From positions 56,836,528-56,900,527 of the forward strand of contig OY720345.1 of assembly GCA_963082975.1 (NCBI GenBank): 64,000 nt of DNA. Reading direction: 5' to 3'. Positions 24,752 to 36,500 of this stretch are shown here, piece by piece; the stretch's first letter is position 1, and every line of letters begins with the position of its first letter. The notes beneath the pieces were generated by a model, which made no database searches, was not told where the DNA came from, and worked only from the letters and a program-made list of their open reading frames with translations. A program made the translations under genes and the position numbers. Source of the stretch: Labia minor (Eukaryota; Arthropoda; Insecta; Dermaptera; Spongiphoridae).

Positions 24752-25324
24752 TTAGGTCGAGTCATAAATAACTTCCGCCTAAGTAGTGTGCTTCTTTTGG
24801 TATTGTTTGTACACAATGAGATTCCCCTTGATAAGGGATTTTTGTTTTCGCTTAGCAAGTATAAACTGGTCAGTCTCTAGACAACCTCGTTTCGGTGCGC
24901 ACGTAAATATTTTTTTATTTATACCTTTAAAATGGATAATCAAAAAATACACTTTCGACATGTGATGCTTTGGGAATTTAAACAAGGCAATAGTGCTACA
25001 GCTACGGCTCGAAAACTTTGCAGTGTATATGGTGAAGGAGTGATAACTGATCGGGCAGTAAGAAATTGGTTTGTAAAATTCCGTTCTGGAGACATGACCT
25101 TAAAAGACGAGCCAAGGATGGGTCGTCCTTCTGACTTTGATGACGATGTTTTGAAGTCAGTTTTGGAAGAAAATCCACGCCAGTCAACTAGAGAGTTATC
25201 ACAGAAGCTCAATACATCCCAATCAACTGTTAGAATACATTTTAGATTAATTTTTATTTGTTTTTGTGTTATCGAAAAATAAATGTATGAATAAAAAACG
25301 GAAGTTATTTATGACTCGACCTAA
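24752..25324 (+). mobile_element. Internally deleted mariner
   Basis: Both ends carry TTAGGTCGAGTCATAAAT extending to a roughly 26-bp terminal inverted repeat, with TA on each side as expected for Tc1/mariner target duplication. At 573 bp the element is less than half the usual length of about 1.3 kb, and it encodes only the N-terminal part of a transposase. The ends match perfectly, so the copy is probably young. It could be moved in trans but cannot move itself. Confidence 0.93.
24932..25282 (+). CDS. Truncated mariner transposase (DNA-binding part)
   Basis: A 116-codon open frame. Residues 1-55 form the first helix-turn-helix (MDNQKIHFRHVMLWEFK, then SVYGEG and VRNWFVKF), followed by the linker KDEPRMGRPSDFDDD typical of mariner transposases. 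The second helix-turn-helix is recognisable at about 68-100 (ENPRQSTRELSQKLN, SQSTV). The sequence then leaves the family at RIHF and ends after about 15 unrelated residues. The whole catalytic DDD domain is missing, so it has no transposase activity. A DNA-binding-only product could in principle bind the inverted repeats and compete with full-length transposase; that is inference. Confidence 0.9.
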   Translation: MDNQKIHFRHVMLWEFKQGNSATATARKLCSVYGEGVITDRAVRNWFVKFRSGDMTLKDEPRMGRPSDFDDDVLKSVLEENPRQSTRELSQKLNTSQSTVRIHFRLIFICFCVIEK

Positions 25325-26369
25325 TATATAAACATTAATCGAAATAATACTAATACGTCTAAATAATAATGAAAAATAAATAAATAAAAGGTTTAAAAGG
25401 TCGATATGAACATTAAATTAAAAATAAATTAAATTATTTAAATTTCAAATAAAAAAACTTTAAAATTGGAGAAATTATTTTATTATATTATTATTATTAT
25501 TAAAAAATAATGAAATGGAAATATAAATATTATAGTTTTAGTTAAAGTTTAAATTCAGCTTTATCAGATTTATTTATAATTCATTTAATTATTAGATTAT
25601 CTCCTGTATAATGAATAATAATAATAATAATTTATTAATTTTTATTAAGATTTTGTTTTAATTATTAATTATAAAATTAATAATAATTTTTAAAAAAATG
25701 TCCTTAAATTTGAATCAGCACTTTCAAACTGTATGAAATGAAAAAATAACAAAAATATGAATAATGAAAAAAAGAGCTGAATTCGTTGTATAGAAGAATG
25801 AAACAAGAAAATAATTAAAAATGATGAGATGTAATCGCATAATGACTCTTTTTTTCTTTTCATGTCGTTTATTTGACCTTAGCAGTAAAAATCTTCAGTA
25901 ATCCATTCGATGTGAAATTAATTTCAGCATCCATTAATGAGAAAACGAGGAGGGAAAATTTCAATTGAACTGATTATATGGTAATATAGTAAAGATGTAT
26001 TTTTCAATTCATCGGAACCCTGAAGCAAAAATCCTCCCACCATTTCCATGTTAACCATTGTAAAAGAATGCAAATATCCCAATTGCCTTGAAGCTTTTTC
26101 ATCTGCCAACTCCGATATTTTTTTTTTCTTTTTCAAATTAATTCCCTGTGTTAATAAAGAGATAATAAAGCTTATTGGAAAGGAAAGAGGGAGAATGGTG
26201 TGTATTCGGATATATACTAAGTTTAATTATGTTTTGATTAATTGCAAATGCAAATTGAGAGTGACAAGAGAATAGTCCGTTTCGATTAGATAATCATTTG
26301 GCTCTCAAGCGATATTCAATATAATTTTTTTTTTTTTTTAATTTTAAATTACCAGATCAGATTGGATTC
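25325..26369. other. AT-rich spacer, nothing recognised
   Basis: A/T-rich; ATA/AAT trinucleotide runs near 25490 and 25618. Short open frames at 25924-26275 on both strands lack any family signal. Confidence 0.55.
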
Positions 26370-26640
26370 GTCGATCTCGCACACTGCCAACGAACGACAT
26401 ATATTGTTAGATGTGTGATATTTCAGACTGGGGCCTCACATCCGGCTATAATTAACGCTTTTCCGATGCTATCACATGGGGCGATTCAACGGTGAAACGT
26501 TCGGTGAACGACCGCAAAGACGTCGCGGTGGCTGCGCCGAACAACCACCGACAACGCGGTCAGCCCAAAATCAACAAAAACAACCAAACACCCAGACATT
26601 CAACAGACGAAAAAACAATCGTCACTTCTCACTGATTTCT
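26370..26640. other. GC-rich island 3 with an exon-like frame
   Basis: A balanced to GC-rich block with CpGs (GACGTCGCGGTGGCTGCG at about 26519). Inside it, 26427-26490 on the plus strand follows an acceptor-like ATATTTCAG, stays open for 21 codons (begins TGASHPAIINAF) and is followed by GGTGAAA, a possible donor. The peptide is not recognised. It could be a coding exon, a non-coding exon or a conserved regulatory block. Confidence 0.4.
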
Positions 26641-26749
26641 CATTTATAAAAATTCAATTCAATTCTTTTTAATAAAATCATACAAATTATTTTCTTATCT
26701 TCCTGTTTTATTTCCAAAAAAAAAAAAAAAAAAATATAATTCATTTTTA

Positions 26750-26905
26750 CTCTTGAGTGTTTTAGTGGTTAGCACGACAGTGTGTCCACCACACTGAAGA
26801 CTCGTGTACGTGCCTAGGGAAATTCAATAATTAATTTCTCTTTAAAAGCTCTGCGTGATCCTCAGGGTCTATCCACAAATAATAATAATAATAATAATAA
26901 TAATT
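26750..26905 (+). mobile_element. tRNA-derived SINE, family S1 (second copy)
   Basis: Same body as 10024-10166: TTTAGTGGTTAGCACGACAG (A box), ACACTGAAGACTCG, a degenerate B box, AAATTCAATAATTAATTTC and a (AAT)n tail of about eight units. A clear target duplication is not visible. Confidence 0.85.
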
Positions 26906-26989
26906 AATTTTTTTTTGTCAAATTTAAGTCTTTATTTAGGATTAATAGGGATGTTTTAAAATTTCCATGTGGTTTATTTAGAAGAGGTT

Positions 26990-27200
26990 ACTTGTGTGTG
27001 ATGGTAGTGTCTGGATCGGTGGAGGTGGTTAGGAGGCGTGAGTGGCTCGCGCCACGCGCCGCCGTCCCTTGCCACCATTAATTACGCGAGTGCGTTAATT
27101 GCACTCCTCTTGGTCGGCACCTAATTCCAAGAGCCACGGCTTCCCTAAGCAGTGCCATTATGTGAGTTAGACAAAGCATAAGATATTGTACTGGTACCCA
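26990..27200. other. GC-rich island 4, candidate conserved non-coding element
   Basis: A GC-rich part (GGCTCGCGCCACGCGCCGCC at about 27046) leads into a block with homeodomain-type core sites: CCATTAATTACGCG and GCGTTAATTGCACTC, then CGGCACCTAATTCC. No frame stays open with protein-like content. The mix of CpG and paired TAATTA/TTAATT cores is what one expects of a developmental enhancer; this is inference from motif content only. Confidence 0.4.
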
Positions 27201-28829
27201 TCAGCATGCCAGACTGTTCAAAGAAAAGGAAAAAAAATCACAGAAAACGGAAATTATTAAAAAAACACTCCTGTTTTGTAATTTTTCAAGAAAATCCCTA
27301 TCTCAGTTTTTTTAAATAAATTAAGATTTGAATTAATATTTAAAAAATGTTACAATAAATAAGTAGAATAAATTTTCATCATGACGTCACTTGGTCGGCA
27401 AGAAACAAGCTTGGTTATCAATTATATAGTATAGTGTATAGCGTATGATTGTGAAAAGTGATTTATTTGTAAACGAAAATTTTTCAAATTTCAAGGCATT
27501 TCCGCTAAACTTTTTTTTTTGATTCCTAAAAAATTTAAAATCAGTTCGAGATATTGAGAAAATACATTGCTCTTCTCTTTATCGCGTATTTTCCAATGCC
27601 AACATTATGCTGTTTTGCCTATCATTAATAGTGCCAGTAATAGTGTTTCCTCCCTTATACAAAAACATAAAAGTCCCTGAAATTGCAATTGTAGTAAGTA
27701 TTATAGATAAAGTAAAAGTTAATTTGAAATCAATATAAAAAACTTTTTTTTTAAATTATCTTTATGTTTTTTATGCTTGTATTATTATGTTCACCCTATT
27801 TATATTTTTATAGGAGAGAGAGAGAGAAGATAAAAGATGATAACTATTTATATAAGAAGCTAATAAATATATTGACAAAAAATTTCAATACTTTTTATTT
27901 TTCTCTAGGATATGTCTTCATCGCTTCAGAAATGGATAAAATGAGTCATTTTTGAAATATTTTTCTCATTTTTTTTTGCCTATAAAAAATTAAGTAAACT
28001 ATAAGTATTTAATTAAATTATTGATGAATATTAAATAAAATAATTAAATATTGAATATCAAATAATAATTTTCTTATCGAATCGATAAAGAATGTAAGTT
28101 TATTTTTCTTTTAACTTTTTAGAAAAATTAAACTTTATATAAATATAAGGTAATCAATAGAAACGATGACAAAATATGTATAATTCTTAATTTAATTTTT
28201 TGTAGGGAGAGGGAAGAGGAAGGAGGGAAAGAAAAAAAATGACTAAAATTTATATTTTTGTCTATAAAACGATAATTAATTAGTTACTTTTTTCTTTAAA
28301 ATAAAATAAATCTTTAAAATAATAAATAAATAATTTTCAAAAAAATTTAGAGTTTAATTAATTCAATTAATTTTTCTAAAAACACAATAATTTTATAAAT
28401 CACATAAATTTTATTTTCTAATTAACAAAACAAATTTCGAATGATTGTAAAAAATTGTAAAAAATAAATGAGTTCGATAAAAAAAGAAAGAAAATATAAA
28501 TTAATATATTATTGAAAGTTATTGGAAGTGAAATGGGAGGGATTTTGAAGTTACAATATTATTTTAGGTTCTATCTTTATTTTTAATAAATTTAATTTAT
28601 AATAAATAATTATTCTCGATTAAAAAAAAATAATATTATTTTTCATTTCAAACGAAGAGATTTCATTGGAATATGAGTTAGACTATAATTTATTTTTATA
28701 AATGGTGTTAAAGGTAACAAAAAAATTTCATTAATCTAAGGTGAAAATGTTGATAAGAAATTATTTAATTATTAATTTCTTTATTGATTTAAAAAGATTT
28801 CAATTGATTTAAAACTATAAAATGATTTT
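27201..28829. other. AT-rich spacer, nothing recognised
   Basis: A/T-rich with no transposon ends. A 63-codon frame at 27764-27955 has no family resemblance. Confidence 0.55.
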
Positions 28830-29040
28830 GTGCTGGAGATGCACCCTAAGAGGGTCTTGAACAGGCGCCGAAGAGTAAGGAGTGCCTGTGGCCGTCCGGC
28901 GCCTGCGTAGGTGAATCAGCGCGAGACAATGCGGCGTCACGCCCACGCATCACGCAAGGAGGCACCGCGTCGCGGAACGCACGTGGCGTAGAGGACACCT
29001 GCACACTCCCACTTGCAATTAGCAACAAGTAGGTAGTAGG
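28830..29040. other. GC-rich island 5
   Basis: About 200 bp of GC- and CpG-rich sequence (GGCCGTCCGGCGCCTGCG at about 28890; CACCGCGTCGCGGAACGCAC at about 28963) with sharp edges. It is open on the minus strand for 60 codons without recognisable similarity. Possible regulatory element or short exon. Confidence 0.4.
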
Positions 29041-29719
29041 TACTCAATAAATCACCAACACCTTACAATAAAGGGGTGAATTTTTTCAAAAATTTATCTA
29101 AAATTTGAAAAAAAATTATTATTATATAAAAGATAAACAAAAAGAAAAAAAAAGAAAAATGTTAAATCAGTATAAAGAAAATAAAGTCATTAAAAAAATA
29201 TGTTATTTGATTGTTCAATATGAATATTTTGTATTAATAATTTTTTTAATTTAATAAACATAACTTATGCATCAGCAACCATTTTTAAACATAGATTCAT
29301 TTCATTCGAAAAAAAATTGTATATTGTATGTGATAAATTATTTAAAGATTCTTTTAATGAGTTTTACAGTCCGTTTAAAATAGGAATTGGAGCGAATCGT
29401 TTTAACTTCAATATTATTCAATAACATTATGAAATATCAACTTAGCAATGAAATAATATGATTTTAAAAAAAATAAAGAAAGAAAACGATTTTATTATTA
29501 TTATTATTGTTACATAGTTTAAATCTATTAATGTTAATTTAATAATAAGAAAGATTAGATTAAATATTTATTTAATGAAATTTTGTTTCAAAAAAAAATC
29601 GATTAAATCAATAATATTCAATATATGCAGCTAGTTGAGATATACATAAAAATAAATTAATACATATATATAATGAGAGTGTAAAATATAATTAAATAAT
29701 TAATATAAACATATAAAAA
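29041..29719. other. AT-rich spacer, nothing recognised
   Basis: A/T-rich with a short (ATT)n tract near 29495. Confidence 0.6.
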
Positions 29720-30205
29720 TGAGCTGTGGCCAGGCAGAGAAGCGACTGACGATTTAAAATAAGTGAATTTCCAAACATTATATATATTATATATATATAT
29801 TTAAAGTATCAAAAAAATATTTTTAAAATTTGAATTAAAATGACTAAATTATATTATCTTGGTTTTTATTTTTAGTTTAATCACTCAATTATTAATTTCT
29901 GCTATATTTTAAGTGAAAAATTTCCGACAATGAATATGAAATTAATACTTTATAAACTACCACTTCCGGGTTTCTGGATATACACCAAAAGTTGATGAAT
30001 TCATGGAAGTGATGCATTAACTAAATATATCAAATTTTATCAACATCCGTTGAGCCGTTCATACGGACACACAATGGACAGCAGAATGACTAATAATACT
30101 TGTTTCTGTTAACAAAATGCATGATTCGTGGAGATATGTAAAAATCTTCACATGTGAAATTTGGTGCGAAAACAACCTTCCCTTCCTATCGTTGGTCGGT
30201 AAAAA
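29720..30205 (+). mobile_element. Family A element, divergent subfamily A' (A3)
   Basis: Starts GAGCTGTGGCCAGGC followed by AAGCGACTGACGATTT and ends GTTGGTCGGTAAAAA. The interior keeps CACTTCCGGGTTTCTGG, AAAAGTTGATGAATTC and TTGAGCCGTTC but lacks the TGACGTCA block, and has only ACGGACACACAATGGACAG in place of a long tetranucleotide tract. The same variant, inverted, is found at 46824-47328. It is a separate, probably older lineage of family A. Confidence 0.82.
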
Positions 30206-31931
30206 TACAAAATAAAACATTAAATTTATATAAGATAATAAATTAATAAATCAATTACAAATTATGTTATAAATTTATACCTATAGATAATACCTATAAA
30301 TAAATATCAGTCTATTATACTTATAATTATAAAAAATTCGATTATATGAAAAGGGATATTTAATTAATTATTATTATATATATAATATAATAATAATAAT
30401 AATAATATAATATAATTCATTAATTAATTATTTATTACTTATTCATATTTATTTTATTATTGATTTATTTATTTATGAAAATGAATTTAAAAAAAAATTT
30501 AAGAGAATTGTAGAGTAGCATTCATTCTGGGGACTTTAAGATCTGATTAATAATACTAGTAAAAATAATAATATAAAATATATGTTAGTTATTCTTAATC
30601 TTTATAAAATAATAATATAACATAATAATATAAATAATAAAGAAAAAGTTAAAGATATTGCAAGATAAGCAATTGATAATTTCAAATAAGATTAATCAAA
30701 TAATTATTTAATTTATTATTTTGATATTTAATTCATGGCATATATAAATAATTATAATTCAAAACCTTTTTAAGATTTTGTTTATTAAGAGAGAGAACCG
30801 AGTTCGTGTTTTTTCAAAGTTAATTGAATTAGTTGGATAATATTTTTAGTAATAGACCTCGTCATGTGCATGGTATTTTTTAAGGTCGTTAGAAAATAAG
30901 TATAAATACACATTTGAAGATCTGTGATTCAATAGTTCAAAGGTCATTGTGTCGTGATTTATTTCATACAATGAATTTAACTTCATTTTCAATCTATACT
31001 ATATAAAAATAGTAAATAATTTAATTTAATAGAAATCTTATTATTATTTAATTAATTTAATATTATGAAAAAAGAAAAATTGTACTCTTTAGTAAATTTA
31101 CACACATATATATATAGTAACATATTTTTTCTTTTTAAATAAAATTGTATAAATAAATGTTAGGTCGTAAGGGGCTTAGGTAAATGGTAATAGAAGTGCA
31201 ATGTCAACGACAGATTGTCAGAGAAACCTTCCATACCTTAATAAGTGAAAATGGAATTGAGAAAAGAAATATTTATACAATATTAGCCCAATAAAAGATT
31301 TTAGAAAAGTGATTTTTTTATATATTTAATAATTAATATATGTGTATTTTTATATTTAAAATCCAATGAGTTATTATTAATTAAATTTGATAGAGAATTT
31401 CTATAATATGTACATAACAATACATAGCAAAGAATACAAAAAATATTTAAATTTTTATTGATTTTCTTAATTCAATTTAATTATTATTTAATGTATAATG
31501 AAATATATATATGTAGATAAAAGAACAATGAAATGAACACAAATTGTAATGTGAAAAATATGGATGAAGAACGAATGCTGAGCCCTTCTCCACTCCTCAA
31601 ACATCTTTTATCAAGATCCAAGGTCGGGGATTAACACATCAAACGATCCGTTAATGCCATCATAACAAATGCCATACTTTTTAATAGAATAAAAAAAAAT
31701 AACAATTTAATGTGTTTAATCAGAATAGTAGTTTAAAAAGCGATAATTTCTCCTCAAAACAATTTTTTTAGAAAGGATTATTAATTTTTTTTTTTTTGTA
31801 ACTGAAATATAAACATTTATAGATTAATATATATAATTTTTTTTTAAATTTTATTATAAATAAAAATTAAACGAAAAATTTTTTTATATAATCGATTAAA
31901 TTAACAAAAGTAATTTAAGACCATTAAATTT
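30206..31931. other. AT-rich spacer, nothing recognised
   Basis: A/T-rich. More complex patches at 31165-31260 and 31560-31670 show no recognisable features. Confidence 0.55.
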
Positions 31932-32591
31932 TTTTTACCGACCGACGATAGTAAGGGAGGTATTGTTTTCACACCAAATTTCACATGTGGAGATTTTTAC
32001 ATATCTCCACGAATCATGCATTTTCTTAACAGAAAAAAGTATTTTTAGCATGATGTCTGTCCGTCCGTCTGTCCGTCTGTCCGTCCGTCTGTCCGTCCGT
32101 ATAGATGTGTACAGCCTGAACGGCTTAACGGATTTTGATGAAATTTGGTATATTTACTTAATGCATCAGTGGGATGAATTGATCAACTTTTGGTGCAAAT
32201 CCGGAAACCTGAAGTGGTAGTATTAGCGATCGACGATAAGAAGGGAAGGGTTATTTTCGCACCAAATTTCACATAAGGAGATTTTTTTACATATCACCAC
32301 GAATGTATTGGTTTTATCCTCGGGAAAAATCATCTTCATTATGTTTTTCTTAATTTAAAATTATATGACGTCACCCAGCCCTTCATGACATCACAGCCTC
32401 GGGTAACGCCGGCAACGTCGGCTACTTCAGCTATATATTATAAATAAAATAAAATTAAAAATATTTATGTTATATCCATATCTGTTTTTTATTACATTAA
32501 TAGATATATTAAAATTATTTGAAATTGTTTCTGTAGCTGGAAATTAATTTATTTCAAACCGTCGGTCGGTTCGGACCTGGCCACAGGTCAA
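31932..32591 (-). mobile_element. Family A element (A4), near full length
   Basis: Inverted copy: TTTTTACCGACCGACGATAG at the left, and the stem-loop plus GGTCAA at the right. It contains the TCCG/TCTG tetranucleotide tract at 32058-32100, the core, and the TGACGTCA region (one palindrome intact, one mutated to TGACATCA). An 85-codon plus-strand frame across it (31963-32220) is open only because this repeat happens to lack stops there; the same frame recurs in other copies. It is not a gene. Confidence 0.9.
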
Positions 32592-33782
32592 CTTATTTCA
32601 TTTTGTTGATATTGTCTGTTTGAATCTTTGACAACTCGTCATAAAAATTTGTATACCTATAAAAAAAAAAAATTTCGCGTAAATGCTTTTTTTCACCATA
32701 TTAATTTAGATATAAATTAGAATCAAAAAGCAATATTAAATATAATTTGATTTTATAATGATAATTAATTTTAATTTCTTTGAGTTTAATATCAACTGAA
32801 TGATAAATAAGTTGATTATTTTATTTTATTTATGAATATACTTATATAAGAAATAAATATATGGGTTATTTTTTACTTTTAGTGATTTAGGGTTAATATT
32901 TTTGATTTGCCATTGGATCGAGTTATATTTAGAATTTCCTCTTTTGCTTACTTGAGTTTAGAATTATTTTCCTACTCAGGTTTAAAGGGTAAAATTCCAG
33001 AATTGTATACTCGTTTTATTATAATTTTTATTATTATTAATTTCACATTATAGTTAACATATTACACTAATTTATTAAACGAATTAACGAATTTCACATA
33101 TACCTATTGTAATTTTATTTTTTAATTAATATTATTTCTATTAAATTTAAATGTTTGTCTCAATTGTACAGTATAAGTCCGAAATTATTTATAAAATTAC
33201 GAATAAGTAGCAAGTCTCAAGACAAGGAAGGGTTCAAACCTCATCAAGTATAAAATTTAATTAATTAAAACAATATTAATTAAATTAACGTTAAAATAAA
33301 TTATTATTATAAAAACTATACAATAAATAATACAATATTTTGAATTATTACAGTATAATTTAAACACTAATAAAGAGATGGAAAGAAGTGTAAAATTGCT
33401 TTTTAAATGAGTCATAGATCATACAGTAGAGTAGGTTGAGGAATTAAAGTGGTTTGCTTGAATGGGCCCTAGTTTTTGCAAAATTCACAGGTCCAATTTC
33501 ACTTTTCGCGGACGTTAGTAAACTATCTTTGTAGTGCAAATAAAAAAAAGGAGAGGGCCAATCTCGGACAAACACAATTTTTTTTAAGTGTTATATATTT
33601 TTATTACAAAAATTTTTTAAATTTTCATTATTTTAAAAAGCAAATTAAATTAATAATTATATCAATGAATTTTTTGTTTATGATTTTTAAATAATTTTTT
33701 AAAAATGATTTGGAATTATCAGAGATAGCGGAAATAGTAGATTAAATTGGTTCTAATAGGAAATAAACAACTTTTTGAAAAA
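32592..33782. other. AT-rich spacer, weak tRNA-like hint
   Basis: Mostly A/T-rich. GGGTTCAAACCTC at about 33230 resembles a B box but no A box is found at the right distance. Short open frames (33476-33694) are not recognisable. Confidence 0.5.
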
Positions 33783-33807
33783 TTAACCCTTTGCACTCGT
33801 ATATATA

Positions 33808-33874
33808 TTCGATAAGACTAACAATCAACTCGGAATTTTTTCGATAAGGCTACTACTCTCAACTCGGAATTTTT
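33808..33874 (+). repeat. Left subterminal direct repeat of piggyBac
   Basis: Two units beginning TTCGATAAG and ending CAACTCGGAATTTT (33808-33839 and 33840-33874). They lie just inside the left terminal repeat and may be transposase-binding sites. Confidence 0.8.
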
Positions 33875-34231
33875 TTTCATATTCGATCAAAAGGAAAATA
33901 TTTTCATGCGAACATATTACAATTTAACTTTTCGGTTTAGTAGAAAAAATTATGAAAATAAACATATTTAATCATCTTACACTCCTTTGAAAAATGAAAA
34001 TCTATATAACTGTTAATATATGTATATACATTATGATTTTTCAAAATTAAAAAAAAAATAAAACTTACTTCTAAATTGGAAGAAACACATAGGATACACA
34101 TGAAAAGCTAAAATAATGCTGTACTACATAAAATTATGAAGATTCATTATGTTTTTTATTACTAGCCTTAATGATATGAAAAATAAAAGAATCTTAAATA
34201 GTAAAATTGATATAAGTTATGTATAAAAAAA

Positions 34232-36051
34232 TTACATTTTATAGTTTTGCATTGTATGATATCGTTCAAAACATTCCCCAATATGTAATCCTGGTTTTAG
34301 AGTACATGTATTGCAGATATATCTTGTTTCATGTTATCCTCCTTTGACTTTTCGGTCAGAACATACTAAACAATCCTTTTTCTTTACTTCATTTTTACGC
34401 AAAATATGCAATTTGCCGTTTAGTCGTTCTTCCTTGTCTGACGTTGATGGTCTACCTGAAATTTTTGATCCCTTTCGGTAATTTGCTGTCAGTCCATCTA
34501 CTATTTCTCGAACAAACTTTAAATGCGTCATTGGTCGTTTATTTTGGCGATTTTGAGTTATTTTATATAGTAAATATGCATTCACACTACATAATTCAAG
34601 TCCCCAAAAAAATAATTTCCGCCACCATTTCAATGATTTTCTCATAAAACAATATGACGCTGAATATGAGACGGCTCGATCTACGCCTCCCATATATTTA
34701 TTGTAATTAACAATTACTATTGGCTTATCTATAACTTGGATATTACCTCCACGTACTCTTCTAGTTATTGGTTGAGTACCTGAAACGTCCCAGCTGCTAA
34801 GTATAGTGACGACACGTTTATCTTTTCATACCAACAATAGCAAATTTTCTGATCTGCAGGCAAATGTATTGTTTTGAGAAAACTTTGGTTTTTTTATTGA
34901 ATATGGTATAAACTTTCTATTATTTTGTATAGTTCCTGTTGTATATATATTTAGCTTTAGCAGTTCTTGTGCAAGTGGTAAGCTTGTGTAGTACCTATCC
35001 GTATAAATATGGTATCCTTTACTACCAGGATTGCTATCCAATAAGTCTTGGCACAATTTTAGTGCTATTCTTGTACTTATGAGAAGATCAGGTCGTGGTA
35101 AATCTTCTGAAGACAAGCTTCCATAATAGGGTAAAATTGAATATACATACCCTGTATTGGCATCTGCGAGTACATATATTCTTATTCCCCACTTGGTAGG
35201 TTTATTTGGATTATATGTCAGAAAACATATTTTCCCTTTGAATCCCACCACTGACTCATCAACTGAGATTTCTCTTGACGGAACAAAATGTTTTTTGAAT
35301 TTTTTATTTAAAAATTCTAAATAATGGCTAACTTTATGTGTTCGGGCTCTAAGACTTTGGTTATTTGGATTATTCTTATATAAGTGAAACATCCAAAATA
35401 TTTGCATAAATCTTTCTCTTCTAAATATACTACCAAAGAAAGGAATTTTTGAGTTGAAATTTTGGGACCAATATTCTTGCAGATTACTAACAGTAATTGT
35501 GCCCATATTTAGGATAACTCCAATAAATGCTGTAATTTCTTCTACGGTAACATCAACCCACGTATGCCACGTGGACCGTTTGGACAGATTTTTTTTTCTA
35601 TTTTATTTCGAGCATAAATATTTGTCTCTTCTACTATTTTTTCGATAAGTTCATCAGAAAAAAAAAGTTTAAAAAAATCTGTAGGTTTTGTGCAGTTATC
35701 TGGGATTTGTGGGCCTTCAGATTTTTGGCCGGAAGTAAAATCGATCCTATATGGCACATTGTCTTGAAGAGTGACGTCCACCCATGGCCCATAGTTGTCT
35801 GTCCTTTTAGTGGTATACTCATCTTCACTGTTGCTTGAACTCGTTGGTAAAGGCACTGTTCTTCTTTTTTTATCAACTACGATATCACTATCTGTGCTAA
35901 TATCAATTTCCTATTCTTCTTCTTCAAAACTTTCCGTGTCACTATTACTAGAGGAATTTATTTCTTCATGGCCATACGAGTCCAAATAAAATTCGTCATC
36001 ACTACTTTCCAATTCATTTATAATTTCTTTTTGTAAATGTCGTTTGGGCAT
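34232..36051 (-). pseudogene. piggyBac transposase, inactivated
   Basis: Reads from ATG at 36051 (MPKRHLQKEI) to a stop at 34232, about 600 codons, the normal family size. An acidic, serine-rich N-terminus (about 1-50) precedes the DDE_Tnp_1_7 domain. Catalytic aspartates are visible at 35260 (ISVDESVVGFKGK), 34999 (YTDRYYTS) and 34681 (MGGVDRA). The YSASYCFMRKSLKWWRKLFF block follows, and a C-terminal cysteine-rich zinc-binding tail (KKDCLVCSDRK, CNTC, CFERYH) closes it. Breaks: in-frame stops at about 35912, 34827 and 34335, and one frameshift in an A-run at about 35590. The TGA at 34827 sits where a tryptophan codon would fit. All three catalytic aspartates are kept, so decay appears recent. 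Confidence 0.93.
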
Positions 36052-36220
36052 TTTTAAATTGTAAAGAATTTCAAATTATAACACAAATATAAATTAGACA
36101 TACACTTGAGTATTTACCGCGTGACGTTCTCTACAAAAGTAATGAAATAGTGAAAATTTCTAAAAGATATATATTATTTAAATTAAAATTAAAATATATA
36201 TTATTTAAATTATTTATTTA

Positions 36221-36260
36221 CTAGCTGCTCCGAGCGCCTTCGCCAATGAAGACCGCCGTT
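36221..36260 (-). mobile_element. Helitron 3' terminus nested in piggyBac
   Basis: On the minus strand the sequence reads GGCGAAGGCGCTCGGAGCAG then CTAG, followed by T. This matches the 3' end of the Helitron at 2672-4794, but the left half of the hairpin has mutated. The element body extends right, toward about 36480 at most; its 5' end could not be placed. It marks a Helitron of the same family inserted in the piggyBac leader and mostly lost. Confidence 0.7.
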
Positions 36261-36500
36261 TTTTAAAATAATTAAATTATTTTATAGATTATAAAATAAA
36301 AATTATTGTATTAACATTAAAAATATTGAAATAAAAAATAATATTTAGTTTGATTTAATAAATAAAAATATTATAAACATTTTTAGTGGGAATGGGAATT
36401 TCTAGGGGAGGAAGGGAGGTCAGATAAGCAACAACTTTTATTCCAAATGTTCGTCCTCCCTAGCTGTGACGTCATCCATAAGAAGATGTAAAGAAAACAG

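Noticed and set aside
31963-32220. 85-codon plus-strand frame
   Set aside because: Spans element A4, including its tetranucleotide tract; repeat-derived, not a gene.
33210-33245. B-box-like GGGTTCAAACCTC
   Set aside because: No A box upstream and no repeat partner; likely chance.
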